This document shows, in pieces, positions 25,429 to 34,434 of a stretch of 50,249 nt of DNA (position 1 is its first letter; each line of letters opens with the position of its first letter). This DNA is from Martinezella calliandrae. Lineage in GTDB: Bacteria > Pseudomonadota > Alphaproteobacteria > Rhizobiales > Rhizobiaceae. The DNA lies in the NCBI RefSeq assembly GCF_030272695.1, contig NZ_JARFYN010000051.1, positions 1-50,249 on the forward strand, read 5' to 3'. Under the pieces are notes generated by a model, which did not search any database, had not been told where the DNA came from, and worked only from the letters and a program-made list of their open reading frames with translations. A program made the translations under genes and the position numbers.

Positions 25429-27786
25429 ATGGATTATTTCAGGCGTTTCAACTTTCTGTTCGCGACGCCAGCTTTCGACAGCGATGATCTGGAGGGCGCC
25501 CGCTACAACCAGATTGTCGAGGAGATCGAACGCTCGGGCTTTGAGGTGGTGCGCGCGCGCAATCTCGAAGATGCAGAGATCGCCGTACAGACGGACGCCG
25601 CCATCGGCTGCATGCTGGTCGACTGGGGTAAAAAGGGGCTCGAGGGCAAGACCGCTTCCCTCATCAATCTGATGCGTCGGCGCGGTCTCGAATTCCCAAT
25701 CATCCTGCTGATCCGCCGCAAGCGCTTCGAGGACGTGCCGGTGGAGGTCCTCGATTTCATCGACGGCTATGTCTTCCTGTCGGAAGAAACGCCCGCCTTC
25801 ATCGCCAAGAGCCTTATCAGCCGGTTGAAGCAATATGCCGAGACGTTGAAGACGCCGTTCTTTGGTGCGCTGGTCGACTATGCCGAAGAAGGCAACCACC
25901 TTTGGACCTGCCCTGGACACAATGGCGGCATTTTCTACAGCCGCAGCCCGATCGGGCGTGTCTTCATGGAGCATCTCGGCGAAGCGGTGTTCCGCGACGA
26001 TCTCGACAATTCTGTGCTCGATCTCGGCGACCTGCTGACCCACGAAGGACCGGCGCTGTCCGCGCAGAAGGAAGCGGCCAAAATCTTTGGCGCCGAGAAG
26101 ACCTATTTCGTCCTGAACGGTACTTCCACATCCAACAAGGTCGCGCTGTCTGCCCTCGTCACCGACGGCGATCTCGTGCTGTTTGACCGCAACAATCACA
26201 AGGCCGCTCATCACGGCGCCCTGATGATCTCCGGCGGCATTCCGGTTTACGTGCCGACCATACGCAACCTTTATGGCCTGATCGGTCCCATGGATTTTGC
26301 GTCCATAGACGAGGCGGCGCTGCGAGAGCGCATCCGCACGCATCCTTTGGTGAAAGACCCGGAGGCTTATAAGAAGCCGCGCCCATTCCGCGTCGCTGTC
26401 GTGGAGCAGTGCACCTATGATGGCACCATCCACAATGCCGAGATGATCCTCAAGCGTATCGGGCATTTGTGCGATTACATTCTCTTCGACGAAGCATGGG
26501 CAGGCTTCATGAAGTTTCACCCTCTCTATGCCGGGCGCTTTGCCATGGGCCTTGCCGACCTCGGCCCGGATGCGCCGGGCATCATCGCAACGCAATCCAC
26601 CCATAAGCAGCTCGCAAGCTTCTCCCAGGCCTCGCAAATCCACATGAAGGACCGGCATATTGCCGGCCAGAAGCGCCGCGTGGAGCACCGTCGTTTCAAC
26701 GAAAGCTTTATGCAACACGCCTCGACTTCGCCCTTCTATCCACTGTTTGCCTCACTCGACGTCGGCGCGCAGATGATGAAGGGCCGCTCTGGCGAAGTGC
26801 TGTGGGACGATACGATCCGCCTCGGCATCGAGCTGCGCAAGAAGATCCGCGCAGTGCGGCGCGAATTCGAGGAGAAGGAACATCGCCCCGAGCGTCGCTG
26901 GTTCTTCGAGCCCTTCGTGCCGGACCGGGTGGCGATCCCGGATGCATCGAGCCCCGGGGCGGCGCACAAAGTGCCGTGGGAAAGCGTCTCTACTGACCAG
27001 CTCGCCACCAATCCCGCCTTCTGGCACCTGACGCCCGACGCGGCATGGCACGGCTTTTGCGCAATGGAGCCGGGCTTTGCCATGACCGATCCGAACAAGC
27101 TCACACTGCTTACCCCCGGCTTCGACCGGGCGAGTGGAAAATACGCAGAGCACGGCATACCGGCGCCGGTGGTCGCGCAATATCTGCGCGAGAACCGTAT
27201 CGTCGCGGAAAAAAACGACCTCAATTCGCTGCTCTTCTTGCTCACCCCTGGTGTGGAGGCGAGCAAAGCCGGCACCTTGATAAGCGGCCTCGTCGCCTTC
27301 AAAAAACTTCACGACGACAATGCTCTACTGGAGGAGGCGATCCCGGAATTCTATCGACTCCGTCCGGGCCGCTATGCGGGAGTGCGTCTGCGCGATCTCT
27401 GCGCGCAAATGCACAACTTCTTCCGTCAAGCCGATGTCAGCGCGCTTCAGACAAAACAGTTTTCTGCTGAGCACCTACCGCCGATGGCCATGTCGCCCCA
27501 TGACGCCGCACGTTGCCTGGTTCGCAACGACGTGGAGTATCTGCCGATCGACGCCATAGCCGGCCGCATCGCCACGACACCTTTCGTTGTCTATCCTCCG
27601 GGTATCGCCACCATCGTACCCGGCGAGCGCTTAACGGAACAGGCAAGGCCGATGATCGACTATCTCAAGATGTTTGAAACCTGCTTCAATACCTTCCCCG
27701 GCTTTGAAGTGGAGATTCAAGGGGTCTATCGCGAGATTGATGCATCCGGCCGCATCCGGCTTTATACCTACGTCGTCGCGGAATAG
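25429..27786 (+). CDS. Arginine/lysine/ornithine decarboxylase (PLP fold type I)
   Basis: The 785-residue protein has the full layout of the inducible Orn/Lys/Arg decarboxylases. There is an N-terminal response-regulator-like wing domain (about 1-130), a PLP domain with TCPGHNGG, LNGTSTSNK and the Schiff-base lysine in ATQSTHKQLASFSQASQ (about Lys393), and a C-terminal domain. It removes CO2 from a basic amino acid to make agmatine, cadaverine or putrescine. The length and features are closest to the arginine enzyme, but the substrate cannot be fixed by inspection. An unusually strong AGGAGGAGG ribosome site implies high expression. The GNAT gene begins 22 bp downstream, probably in the same operon. 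Confidence 0.9.
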   Translation: MDYFRRFNFLFATPAFDSDDLEGARYNQIVEEIERSGFEVVRARNLEDAEIAVQTDAAIGCMLVDWGKKGLEGKTASLINLMRRRGLEFPIILLIRRKRFEDVPVEVLDFIDGYVFLSEETPAFIAKSLISRLKQYAETLKTPFFGALVDYAEEGNHLWTCPGHNGGIFYSRSPIGRVFMEHLGEAVFRDDLDNSVLDLGDLLTHEGPALSAQKEAAKIFGAEKTYFVLNGTSTSNKVALSALVTDGDLVLFDRNNHKAAHHGALMISGGIPVYVPTIRNLYGLIGPMDFASIDEAALRERIRTHPLVKDPEAYKKPRPFRVAVVEQCTYDGTIHNAEMILKRIGHLCDYILFDEAWAGFMKFHPLYAGRFAMGLADLGPDAPGIIATQSTHKQLASFSQASQIHMKDRHIAGQKRRVEHRRFNESFMQHASTSPFYPLFASLDVGAQMMKGRSGEVLWDDTIRLGIELRKKIRAVRREFEEKEHRPERRWFFEPFVPDRVAIPDASSPGAAHKVPWESVSTDQLATNPAFWHLTPDAAWHGFCAMEPGFAMTDPNKLTLLTPGFDRASGKYAEHGIPAPVVAQYLRENRIVAEKNDLNSLLFLLTPGVEASKAGTLISGLVAFKKLHDDNALLEEAIPEFYRLRPGRYAGVRLRDLCAQMHNFFRQADVSALQTKQFSAEHLPPMAMSPHDAARCLVRNDVEYLPIDAIAGRIATTPFVVYPPGIATIVPGERLTEQARPMIDYLKMFETCFNTFPGFEVEIQGVYREIDASGRIRLYTYVVAE

Positions 27787-27808
27787 GCTTAGAAATTCAG
27801 GTTCAGCC

Positions 27809-28369
27809 ATGAAACAGGAGAAAATGATCGTCATTCGCCCTTCCCGCGAGACCGACGTCGATGCCATGTTGGCGATCTATCGCCGCCATATTCGCCGTGG
27901 CATCGAGGTTGGGGTCGATGAAAGCGATACGCCGCAGCCGGACGATCTACGCGAACGTCGTAAGAATTTGAAAGACCGCCGCTTCCCGCATGTCGTTGCG
28001 ATCGAAGGCGAAAAAGTCGTGGGCTATGCCTATGTCGTGTTGTTCCGCAAGCGCCCGGCCTATCGCTACACCGTCAAGCACTCGATCTATGTACATCATG
28101 AACATATCGGTCAGGGTGTTGGCAGCCTGCTCATGCGCGGGTTGATCGACGCCTGCGCTGCGGCCGGATTTCGGCAGATGATCGGCTATATCGACGCCGA
28201 TAACGCCGCCTCGCTCGCCCTGCATGAACGTTTCGGCTTCGTCCGCGTCGGCCTGTTGCCGGCAGTTGCCTATCGTTACGGCCGCTGGGCTGACACCGTC
28301 ATGGTCCAGCGTTCACTCGCGGCCGGCTCGACCGCTCCACCACCACCGCCGCCACTTTCCACCCGCTGA
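27809..28369 (+). CDS. GNAT N-acetyltransferase (phosphinothricin acetyltransferase-like)
   Basis: The 186-residue protein has the GNAT fold of the Pat/PhnO type: IVIRPSRETDVDAMLAIYRR at the N-terminus, the acetyl-CoA loop HIGQGVGSLLM and the late YIDADNAASLALHERFGFV strand-helix. It transfers an acetyl group from acetyl-CoA to an amine. A second in-frame ATG at 27824 has a better-placed AGGAG and matches the usual family start, so the true product may be five residues shorter. The C-terminus carries a run of about seven prolines that is not part of the fold. Co-transcription with the decarboxylase suggests a polyamine or related amine as substrate, which is an inference. Confidence 0.8.
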   Translation: MKQEKMIVIRPSRETDVDAMLAIYRRHIRRGIEVGVDESDTPQPDDLRERRKNLKDRRFPHVVAIEGEKVVGYAYVVLFRKRPAYRYTVKHSIYVHHEHIGQGVGSLLMRGLIDACAAAGFRQMIGYIDADNAASLALHERFGFVRVGLLPAVAYRYGRWADTVMVQRSLAAGSTAPPPPPPLSTR

Positions 28370-28593
28370 AAAACGGGATTGGATCTCGGGACGGGAGGTC
28401 CACACCAACGTCATTTTCTAGGTTGCTGATGCTTTTGGCAGTTCGTGTAGAGAAGCGGCGATAAAATTGGAAGCGTAGTGTTAACGATTGCTCAAGCACA
28501 ATGATAATGCAATAGAACTTTCGGCAACTTCGATTCCGATACCGCGAGCGGCATCATAGAGATGATCGTCTCGACATCTCGGGGGGACACCGC

Positions 28594-29586
28594 ATGCGCC
28601 CAAAATCTAGCATTTTCAAGTGCCTCGGCTTGTCTGCCGTGGTGGCATCACTCTTCACCGCAGGCCCGAGTTTTGCCTTGAGCAATGCATCGTCCATTCC
28701 AGGCTGGCTGTCAGGATATGTTGGTGACGGAAACGGGCAGATTGCTCCCGTCGTGCTGGAGCGGGCTCGGGCACTTTATCTGCAGAAGGTCGCAGAAGGA
28801 CGCGTAAGAAACGCATGCTATTTCGCGATGGACGCCACGCGGCCTAACGGGCCGACAGCCGGCCGGTTCTACATGATCTGCGAGGCGGCCCAGTCATTCC
28901 GGGTCATATCGGCAGGGCATGGCGGTGGCCGTAATCTCCAGGGCGTCGTCAACTTTTCCAACGGGCGGGAGTGTGCAAAAAACTTCGGCAACGCAATGGA
29001 TTCCAATCTGACCGCCGGTGGCGCGTACCTGACGAATGAGATCAAGACAACCTTCAAAGGCTATTATCGCGCTTCTACCAATCACGACGCAATTCTGACC
29101 CGCTCGTTCGTTCAGTTCGACGGCATCGGCGATACTGCGAACGCCAGGCAGCGTGCCATCGGTGGACATGCCGCGGCGCTGGTCTCCGGAATATGCATGC
29201 AGAAAAAACCGGAAAGCCCCTACGCCAATCGTGAGGGTTATGTCCCATTCGGCAAACTGGTCACCTATGCGGGTGGCCGCAGCGACGGCTGCACCAGTTG
29301 GTCGCCGGAAGATGCCGTGCAAATACTGTCCATGGTCAACGATAACCCAACAACCCTCTATATCTATCCAGAGGCCCGTGACATCGGTGCTGTCGCCCAT
29401 GCCGTAGCATCAGGCCAGTCGCCGGCCAAAAACGGTTCTTACTGGAATGCCTCATGCCTTAGCAAAATCGGCTCGCCGCAGTTCTGGCCGAAGGAGAAGC
29501 TCGAGCCAATGATCGCCCAGTACAAGCAAGATCATCCAGCGCCGCCACCGCGTCCCATTCCCCTTTGCCAAGCTTTGTCCAATTGA
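28594..29586 (+). CDS. Secreted YkuD_2-like (murein L,D-transpeptidase catalytic domain) protein
   Basis: The 330-residue product starts with a signal peptide (hydrophobic core LGLSAVVASLFTAG, cleavage near FALS). The body contains SAGHGGGRN, a conserved His in GGHAA (about 192) and the Cys motif GRSDGCTSW (Cys233). These resemble the HxnS/TxxxxRGC-type active site of YkuD_2 proteins. It is therefore probably a periplasmic cell-wall-related enzyme. A C-terminal Pro-rich tail (APPPRPIP) follows. GGGGGG lies just before the ATG at 28594. A strong hairpin ends the gene 16 bp after the stop. It appears monocistronic. Confidence 0.65.
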   Translation: MRPKSSIFKCLGLSAVVASLFTAGPSFALSNASSIPGWLSGYVGDGNGQIAPVVLERARALYLQKVAEGRVRNACYFAMDATRPNGPTAGRFYMICEAAQSFRVISAGHGGGRNLQGVVNFSNGRECAKNFGNAMDSNLTAGGAYLTNEIKTTFKGYYRASTNHDAILTRSFVQFDGIGDTANARQRAIGGHAAALVSGICMQKKPESPYANREGYVPFGKLVTYAGGRSDGCTSWSPEDAVQILSMVNDNPTTLYIYPEARDIGAVAHAVASGQSPAKNGSYWNASCLSKIGSPQFWPKEKLEPMIAQYKQDHPAPPPRPIPLCQALSN

Positions 29587-29602
29587 GAAGCGGCACCGTC
29601 CG

Positions 29603-29625
29603 GGCGGGACGGTCGCCGTCCCGCC
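29603..29625 (+). terminator. Hairpin after the YkuD_2-like gene
   Basis: GGCGGGACGG-TCG-CCGTCCCGCC is a perfect 10-bp stem with a 3-base loop, starting 16 bp after the stop codon at 29586. No T-run follows, so it may act as a weak or Rho-assisted terminator or protect the mRNA end. Confidence 0.6.
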
Positions 29626-29826
29626 GGTTCCATCGATGAAGTTTGTGTTTGTCGGGCTTGGCGCGTGGGCAGCAAAATCGTTCTAAGCAGCCTTGCATCT
29701 TTGAGATGATCTTGTTTGCCGTGGTTGGCCGCGCCCTCTAGCGTCTCTTTTGGCGCCGGCCGCAAAGCTTTTCGTGTTTTGCTTTGCTCGCCCTACCCTG
29801 CTCTTAAGGATAGTGACAAGATAATC

Positions 29827-30867
29827 ATGACCATCGCGCCGTCGCCTGCGCTGCCAATTCTCGAACTTTCGCGCTTCTACGGCACGTCGGAGGATCGCCG
29901 GGCCTTCATCGCCGAGCTGCGCGGCGTCCTTCACGAGCATGGCTTCTTCTACCTGCAGAACCACGGCGTCGATCCGAACCTGATCGGCGATGTGATGGCG
30001 ACCGCGAAACGTTTCTTCGCCCTGCCGCTGGAAGAAAAGCTCAAGATCGAAATGGTGAAGTCGCCGCACTTCCGTGGCTATAACCGTGCTGGACAGGAAC
30101 GCACTCGCGGCGAACAGGATTGGCGAGAGCAGCTAGACATCAACACCGAAAGCACTCCCTTCGAGATTGGCCCGGACACGCCCGCCTGGCGTCGCTTGCA
30201 GGGTCCAAACCAGTGGCCGGAAGCGCTACCGGAACTTAAACCGCTCCTGCTTGCCTACCAGGCCGAAGTGACGCGGATCGGTATCGACATTCTCAAGGCG
30301 ATTGCGGTGGCTCTTGGCCAATCTGAAAACGTCTTTGCTGAGATTTATCAACCACAGCCTTCACAACTTTTGAAAATCATCCGCTATCCCGGTCGAGACG
30401 CTACCGAGACGGACCAGGGCGTCGGCGCCCACAAAGACGGCGGCTTCGTGACCGTATTGCTTCAGGACACGGTTCCCGGCCTGCGCGTACGCACGCAGGA
30501 CGATCTCTGGATCGATGCACCACCGGTTCCCGGCACTTTCGTGATCAACACCGGAGAACTGCTCGAGTTGGCGACGAACGGTTTCGTGCGCGCTGATGTC
30601 CATGACGTTATTGCGCCGCCTGCGGGCGTCGAGCGCTTTTCGGTCGCCTTCTTCCTGGGTTCGCGACCCGACGCGCCAATTCCGGTCATCGAACTTCCAG
30701 ACGATTTGAAGCTTGCCGAGCGAGGCATCTCCGTCGATCCCCTCAATCCCATTTTTCGGGAGGTCGGGGTCAATCAATTGAAGAGCCGCTTGCGCTCCCA
30801 TCCCGATGTCGCCCTCGCCCACCACGCAGATCTGCTGTCACCTGAGCAGATCACCGCAGGCAAATAG
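29827..30867 (+). CDS. Isopenicillin N synthase-like 2OG-Fe(II) oxygenase
   Basis: The 346-residue protein has an N-terminal DIOX_N-type segment (LRGVLHEHGFFYLQNHGV) and the jelly-roll core with the facial triad His202 and Asp204 (GAHKDGGF) and His259 (ADVHDVIAP), plus the Arg-x-Ser pair (Arg270, Ser272) that binds 2-oxoglutarate. It is a soluble non-haem iron oxygenase likely to hydroxylate or desaturate a small molecule; relatives are numerous in rhizobia and mostly uncharacterised. The ATG at 29827 was preferred over the longer open frame, which extends into the intergenic region. The gene stands alone, converging on uppP. Confidence 0.88.
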   Translation: MTIAPSPALPILELSRFYGTSEDRRAFIAELRGVLHEHGFFYLQNHGVDPNLIGDVMATAKRFFALPLEEKLKIEMVKSPHFRGYNRAGQERTRGEQDWREQLDINTESTPFEIGPDTPAWRRLQGPNQWPEALPELKPLLLAYQAEVTRIGIDILKAIAVALGQSENVFAEIYQPQPSQLLKIIRYPGRDATETDQGVGAHKDGGFVTVLLQDTVPGLRVRTQDDLWIDAPPVPGTFVINTGELLELATNGFVRADVHDVIAPPAGVERFSVAFFLGSRPDAPIPVIELPDDLKLAERGISVDPLNPIFREVGVNQLKSRLRSHPDVALAHHADLLSPEQITAGK

Positions 30868-30933
30868 GCTGGGTAGTGGCGCGAACACATTTCGAGCGCC
30901 AGGCGTTATGCCGGTTGTTTCGGCTAGAAGGCC

Positions 30934-30947
30934 ATCTGGTACCAGAT
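30934..30947. repeat. 14-bp perfect palindrome
   Basis: ATCTGGT-ACCAGAT is a perfect 14-bp palindrome in the gap between the converging oxygenase and uppP genes, 19 bp before a much longer palindrome. Function unknown; it may be a protein-binding site or part of a composite RNA structure. Confidence 0.5.
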
Positions 30948-30966
30948 AATCGGCGGGAATAAGTTA

Positions 30967-31010
30967 GCTCATCGCCCTCAAAACCGATCTCGGTTTTGAG
31001 GGCGATGAGC
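30967..31010. terminator. 44-bp near-perfect palindrome between convergent genes
   Basis: Two 21-base arms (left arm beginning GCTCATCGCCCTC, right arm ending GGGCGATGAGC) are exactly complementary and separated by two bases. It lies between the ends of the oxygenase gene (30867, plus) and uppP (31063, minus), the right place for a bidirectional terminator. It has no flanking T-runs of note. The stem is longer than most terminators, so an origin as a small mobile palindromic repeat is possible. Confidence 0.65.
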
Positions 31011-31062
31011 CGATTTAGGAAGTTGGAGTGTCCCTGGTGCGTCCCATGCGGACACGCAATAC

Positions 31063-31935
31063 TTAGCTCCAGCCGGCGTAGAATACGCCCGCCAGGATAA
31101 TGACGCCCAAGACGCCGCGATAAATCACGAATGGCCAGGTGGAGAAGCGCTCCAGAAAGCGCATGAGACCCCAGATCGTCACGAAGGAGGAGATGCTTCC
31201 GACGATCAGCCCGACAGCTAGAATCGACCAGCCTTCGAGCGATAGATGCGCGCGGTAGAGCTCGAACAATTCCTTCAAGCCCGCCAGCGTGATGGCTGGA
31301 ATGCCGAGCAGAAAGGAGAATCGGGCCGCCTCGTCCCGTTTGAAACCGACAAAGAGGGCAGCGGTCAGTGTCGATCCCGATCTCGAGACACCGGGGATGA
31401 GTGCCCCGACTTGCGCCAAGCCGACGATCAGGGCGTCGAGGATGCTCATCTTCTCCATATCTCGTCGATGTCTGCTGTAGAGCTCGGCGAGCGCAAGCAG
31501 GCCAGCCATGACAATGCAGGATACGCCGATGACCCAGAGGCTGCGCAGGGGCGAGCCGCAGGTGTTTAGCTTCGAGGACAACAATAGGCCACCGATCACG
31601 ATCGGCACGGTAGCAAGGACGATGCCGAATGCGAGGCGCAGGGCCGGCGAAGACCAAAACCCCTTCCGGACCGCGGTGATCGATTCAAACGCCACGTATC
31701 GGACGTCGCTCCAAAAGTAGGATACGATGGCGGCCAGGGCAGCCAGCTGCATCGTCGCCGAGAACGCCGACCCCGGGTCCTGCCAGCCAAGAAGCGCCGG
31801 AACGAGCCGCATATGTGCGGTCGATGATATGGGCAGCAACTCAGTCAATCCCTGAACGACTCCCAAAACAGCCGTTCTTGCATATCCAAGGGCAATGAAG
31901 CCCGTATCCAAACCTTGCGTACAAACGTCAGCCAC
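31063..31935 (-). CDS. uppP: Undecaprenyl-diphosphatase (UppP/BacA family)
   Basis: The 290-residue polytopic membrane protein has both UppP signatures: GLTELLPISSTAHMRL (Glu32 is the catalytic region) and PGVSRSGST (residues 181-189). It removes a phosphate from undecaprenyl diphosphate to recycle the lipid carrier for cell-wall and polysaccharide synthesis and often confers bacitracin tolerance. No envelope-biosynthesis genes adjoin it here, which suggests an accessory copy. The start at 31935 is the family-like one, but no strong ribosome site is seen, so the N-terminus is uncertain by some residues. Confidence 0.9.
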   Translation of the reverse strand: MADVCTQGLDTGFIALGYARTAVLGVVQGLTELLPISSTAHMRLVPALLGWQDPGSAFSATMQLAALAAIVSYFWSDVRYVAFESITAVRKGFWSSPALRLAFGIVLATVPIVIGGLLLSSKLNTCGSPLRSLWVIGVSCIVMAGLLALAELYSRHRRDMEKMSILDALIVGLAQVGALIPGVSRSGSTLTAALFVGFKRDEAARFSFLLGIPAITLAGLKELFELYRAHLSLEGWSILAVGLIVGSISSFVTIWGLMRFLERFSTWPFVIYRGVLGVIILAGVFYAGWS

Positions 31936-32316
31936 GTCTCAGCACCTCCGTTTCGATTGGTATCGTCGCCCCAATCGCTTGATTGGCGGCGCGGCTTCCC
32001 TGTGCTTGCAGATGAAGCTGAAATGTACCTTAAGAAATTAAGGCAACACCTATTCGACGCCGAGGGCATCGGCAGAAAAAGATAGCGATAGCGGCGCTCG
32101 CACAAAGCGTACGACATGTCTCCAGCCAGACAAAAAGGCGTGACCAGCCCTGCGGCGATAACAGGGATGGAGCTTATTGCCAGCAAGATCAGGCCGGGGC
32201 GACGGGGATAACGCACGAACCGCATTAAATTGTGAAAAGATTTTAATCATAAAATTAAAAGTTGCGCGCACGCCGGATTGAACTCAAGCTCGCTAGAAAA
32301 TTGCTAGGAGGGCGAA
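31936..32316. other. Gap between uppP and the DUF3465-like gene
   Basis: This 381-bp region is expected to carry the two divergent promoters. A 126-codon minus-strand frame (ending inside uppP at 31845, starting at 32225) begins with a short hydrophobic stretch but lacks a ribosome site, overlaps uppP by about 90 bp and turns Ser/Arg-rich, so I do not call it a gene. The stretch 32225-32270 is AT-rich (TTTTAATCATAAAATTAAAAG) and is the likely promoter zone for the plus-strand cluster. Nothing else is identifiable. Confidence 0.4.
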
Positions 32317-32664
32317 ATGGTCAATCGCGCAAATCGCATCCTTCCGTATCACCGTTTCTCGCATTCGCTCGGCGCACCCCTCACAAGGGTTCAAGGCACT
32401 CGCGTCTTCGCAGCGCCTGAAAACCACCACGGAGCCAATCATCAGCACTTCACAGTGCTCATTGAAACCGTCCTGGAATTCGAGGGCCTCGATCACGAGA
32501 TCGCCGACCTGCAGGAAGGAAGACCAATCGAACTGCAAGGCGAATATATCGAAAGTGGCGATGCCTATCCTACGGAAGACAACAGGGACCCTGTTCTTCC
32601 TGTCTTACACTTCACGCATCACCCCGTGGGCTACGTGCTATACGAGGGCGTCCACTACAGCTGA
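32317..32664 (+). CDS. DUF3465-like small protein
   Basis: The 115-residue protein has the pattern of the DUF3465 family: an OB-like fold with VTRVFAAPENHHGANHQHF-type start of the domain, a middle GEYIESGD strand and the late HFTHHPVGYVLYEGVHYS block, where DUF3465 proteins have a Trp/Phe-Thr-His motif. It has no signal peptide. AGGAGGGCGAA precedes the ATG at 32317, supporting it as a real gene. It stands 49 bp before the phospholipase D-like gene on the same strand. The role of this family is unknown; some members occur near nucleases. Confidence 0.65.
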   Translation: MVNRANRILPYHRFSHSLGAPLTRVQGTRVFAAPENHHGANHQHFTVLIETVLEFEGLDHEIADLQEGRPIELQGEYIESGDAYPTEDNRDPVLPVLHFTHHPVGYVLYEGVHYS

Positions 32665-32713
32665 TCCCGCATGCCTGATGAGAATGCTTGCCATTGAACG
32701 GGAGGATTCGAAA

Positions 32714-34432
32714 ATGGCTACAGCGCTTGCACTGGCAAACAATGACGTCGCGCAGATTGCTTGGCAATATGATGCCAAATTGCCGGGCTGCTTGGGATTT
32801 GCAGTTTTCCGTAAGCTCGGCGATCCCGATGCCGCCGGGGATTGGACACCCCTGCCCGCATGGGTCGGCTTCGTTGGCGAAAACAACGATGCCTGGACGA
32901 AGCGAGACACGACGATCTGGCCGATCCAGAAATACTCGTGGAAAGACGTCACGGCGCAGCGTGGTGAAACCTACACTTATAAGATTGTCCCGGTCAGCGG
33001 CAAAGCCGGAACAGGACAGCCGCTGACGCCTGACGACGCTCATGCGCTCGTCACCAACTCCGTCACGCTCACCCCCGACCGCGGTCACTTCAAGACCTAT
33101 TTCAATCGCGGCATCCTCTCGACCCAGTTTGTGTCACACGCAGTCCCGAAGGGGCCATCGGGCGCACCCAACTATGCCGTCTTGAAGGGCAGGATCGATC
33201 AGCCCGGCGACCCCCTGCGCTTAGCGTTGGCCGGCCAGATTCTCGAAGGGCTGGAGCTTCTACTCAAAAAAGCCGAAACCGAGAACGGAAGCTGCTACGC
33301 CGCGCTTTACGAGCTCGACGATCCCGATCTCCTGTCGTTGCTCGTCAATGGGAAAGGGCTTCACGTGATCCTTTCCAATACGGGTCCGGACGACCAGGAG
33401 AACCGCGCGGCGCGGCAAACCTTGCATGCCGCCGCCGACATAGAGATCATCGATCGCTTCGTGCCGGGCGGGCATATCGGCCATAACAAATTCGTGGTCT
33501 ACCTGAATGCTCAGGGCGAACCGGAGGAAGTCCTGCTTGGCAGCACGAATTGGACCTCCAGCGCCGTCTGCGCCCAATCCAACAACGCATTGATTGTCGC
33601 AGACCCCGACCTGGCGGCCGCCTATTTCAGCTATTGGAACCGGCTGAAGGCCGACTCGCCGCCACAGGGGCAATCCAAGCAGGGTGCGGACCTTAGAGAG
33701 GCAAACCAGACCCCGGGGATAAAGGACCATCCAATCGATGATGGGAAAGCCACGGTATGGTTTTCTCCAAATACCGAACACGCGCGCACCTCGCATCCGA
33801 CGGCCGATGAGGCCACTCCGCTCGACCTCGCTGAGGTGTTCCAGCTGATGGAGGATGCCAAAAATGCCATTCTCTTCCTTGAATTCCAGCCCGGCCATCC
33901 AAGTGTCGTCGATCGGGCGGCGAAGATCGGATCAGACCGACCAGATCTGTTCATCCGCGGCGCTGCGACCGATCCCGGCGCGGTCGACGTCTTCAACACC
34001 ACGCTGGTGCATCGCACCACGGAAGATCCGGTCGAAGTCGTTCCGGCAAGCGCGATCACCGATCAATTCGCGTTCTGGCAACAGGAGCTCTTGAAGCTTG
34101 GCCCAACCGCGCATGCAATCATTCACGATAAGATCATCGTCATCGATCCCATGTCTGCCGATTGCGTCGTCGTCACCGGCAGTCACAATCAAGGTTTCCG
34201 CGCCTCCTACAACAACGACGAAAACCTTTTGATCGTGCGCGGCCATCAGGACCTCGCAAAGGCCTATGCGGTCCATGTCATGGACATCTACGATCATTAC
34301 CGCTTTCGTTACCAGATCCAGAAGAACGGCACGCACGCATTTTCGGGACTTGAGCCTTCTGATCAATGGCAAGACAAGTACTTCGATCCTGGCAGTGCGG
34401 CCAGCGGTGACAACAAATTGTGGTGGCCCTGA
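32714..34432 (+). CDS. Phospholipase D-like protein with Fn3-like N-terminal domain
   Basis: The 572-residue protein has two HKD motifs of the phospholipase D superfamily. The first is HNKFVVYL followed by LGSTNWTSSAV (His257, Lys259); the second is HDKIIVID followed by TGSHNQGF (His471, Lys473). The first ~100 residues look like a fibronectin III-type beta-sandwich (AQIAWQYD ... GETYTYKIVPVSG). There is no signal peptide. PLD-fold enzymes act on phospholipids, nucleic acids or other phosphodiesters; this one could be any of these. The ATG at 32714 follows GGGAGG, and the longer open frame upstream overlaps the preceding gene. A histidine phosphatase gene follows with 2 bp between stop and start. 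Confidence 0.85.
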   Translation: MATALALANNDVAQIAWQYDAKLPGCLGFAVFRKLGDPDAAGDWTPLPAWVGFVGENNDAWTKRDTTIWPIQKYSWKDVTAQRGETYTYKIVPVSGKAGTGQPLTPDDAHALVTNSVTLTPDRGHFKTYFNRGILSTQFVSHAVPKGPSGAPNYAVLKGRIDQPGDPLRLALAGQILEGLELLLKKAETENGSCYAALYELDDPDLLSLLVNGKGLHVILSNTGPDDQENRAARQTLHAAADIEIIDRFVPGGHIGHNKFVVYLNAQGEPEEVLLGSTNWTSSAVCAQSNNALIVADPDLAAAYFSYWNRLKADSPPQGQSKQGADLREANQTPGIKDHPIDDGKATVWFSPNTEHARTSHPTADEATPLDLAEVFQLMEDAKNAILFLEFQPGHPSVVDRAAKIGSDRPDLFIRGAATDPGAVDVFNTTLVHRTTEDPVEVVPASAITDQFAFWQQELLKLGPTAHAIIHDKIIVIDPMSADCVVVTGSHNQGFRASYNNDENLLIVRGHQDLAKAYAVHVMDIYDHYRFRYQIQKNGTHAFSGLEPSDQWQDKYFDPGSAASGDNKLWWP

Positions 34433-34434
34433 AA

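Noticed and set aside
31845..32225. Minus-strand frame of 126 codons with a hydrophobic N-terminus upstream of uppP
   Set aside because: It overlaps uppP, has no ribosome site and changes to Ser/Arg-rich sequence. It could be a small membrane protein but cannot be supported.
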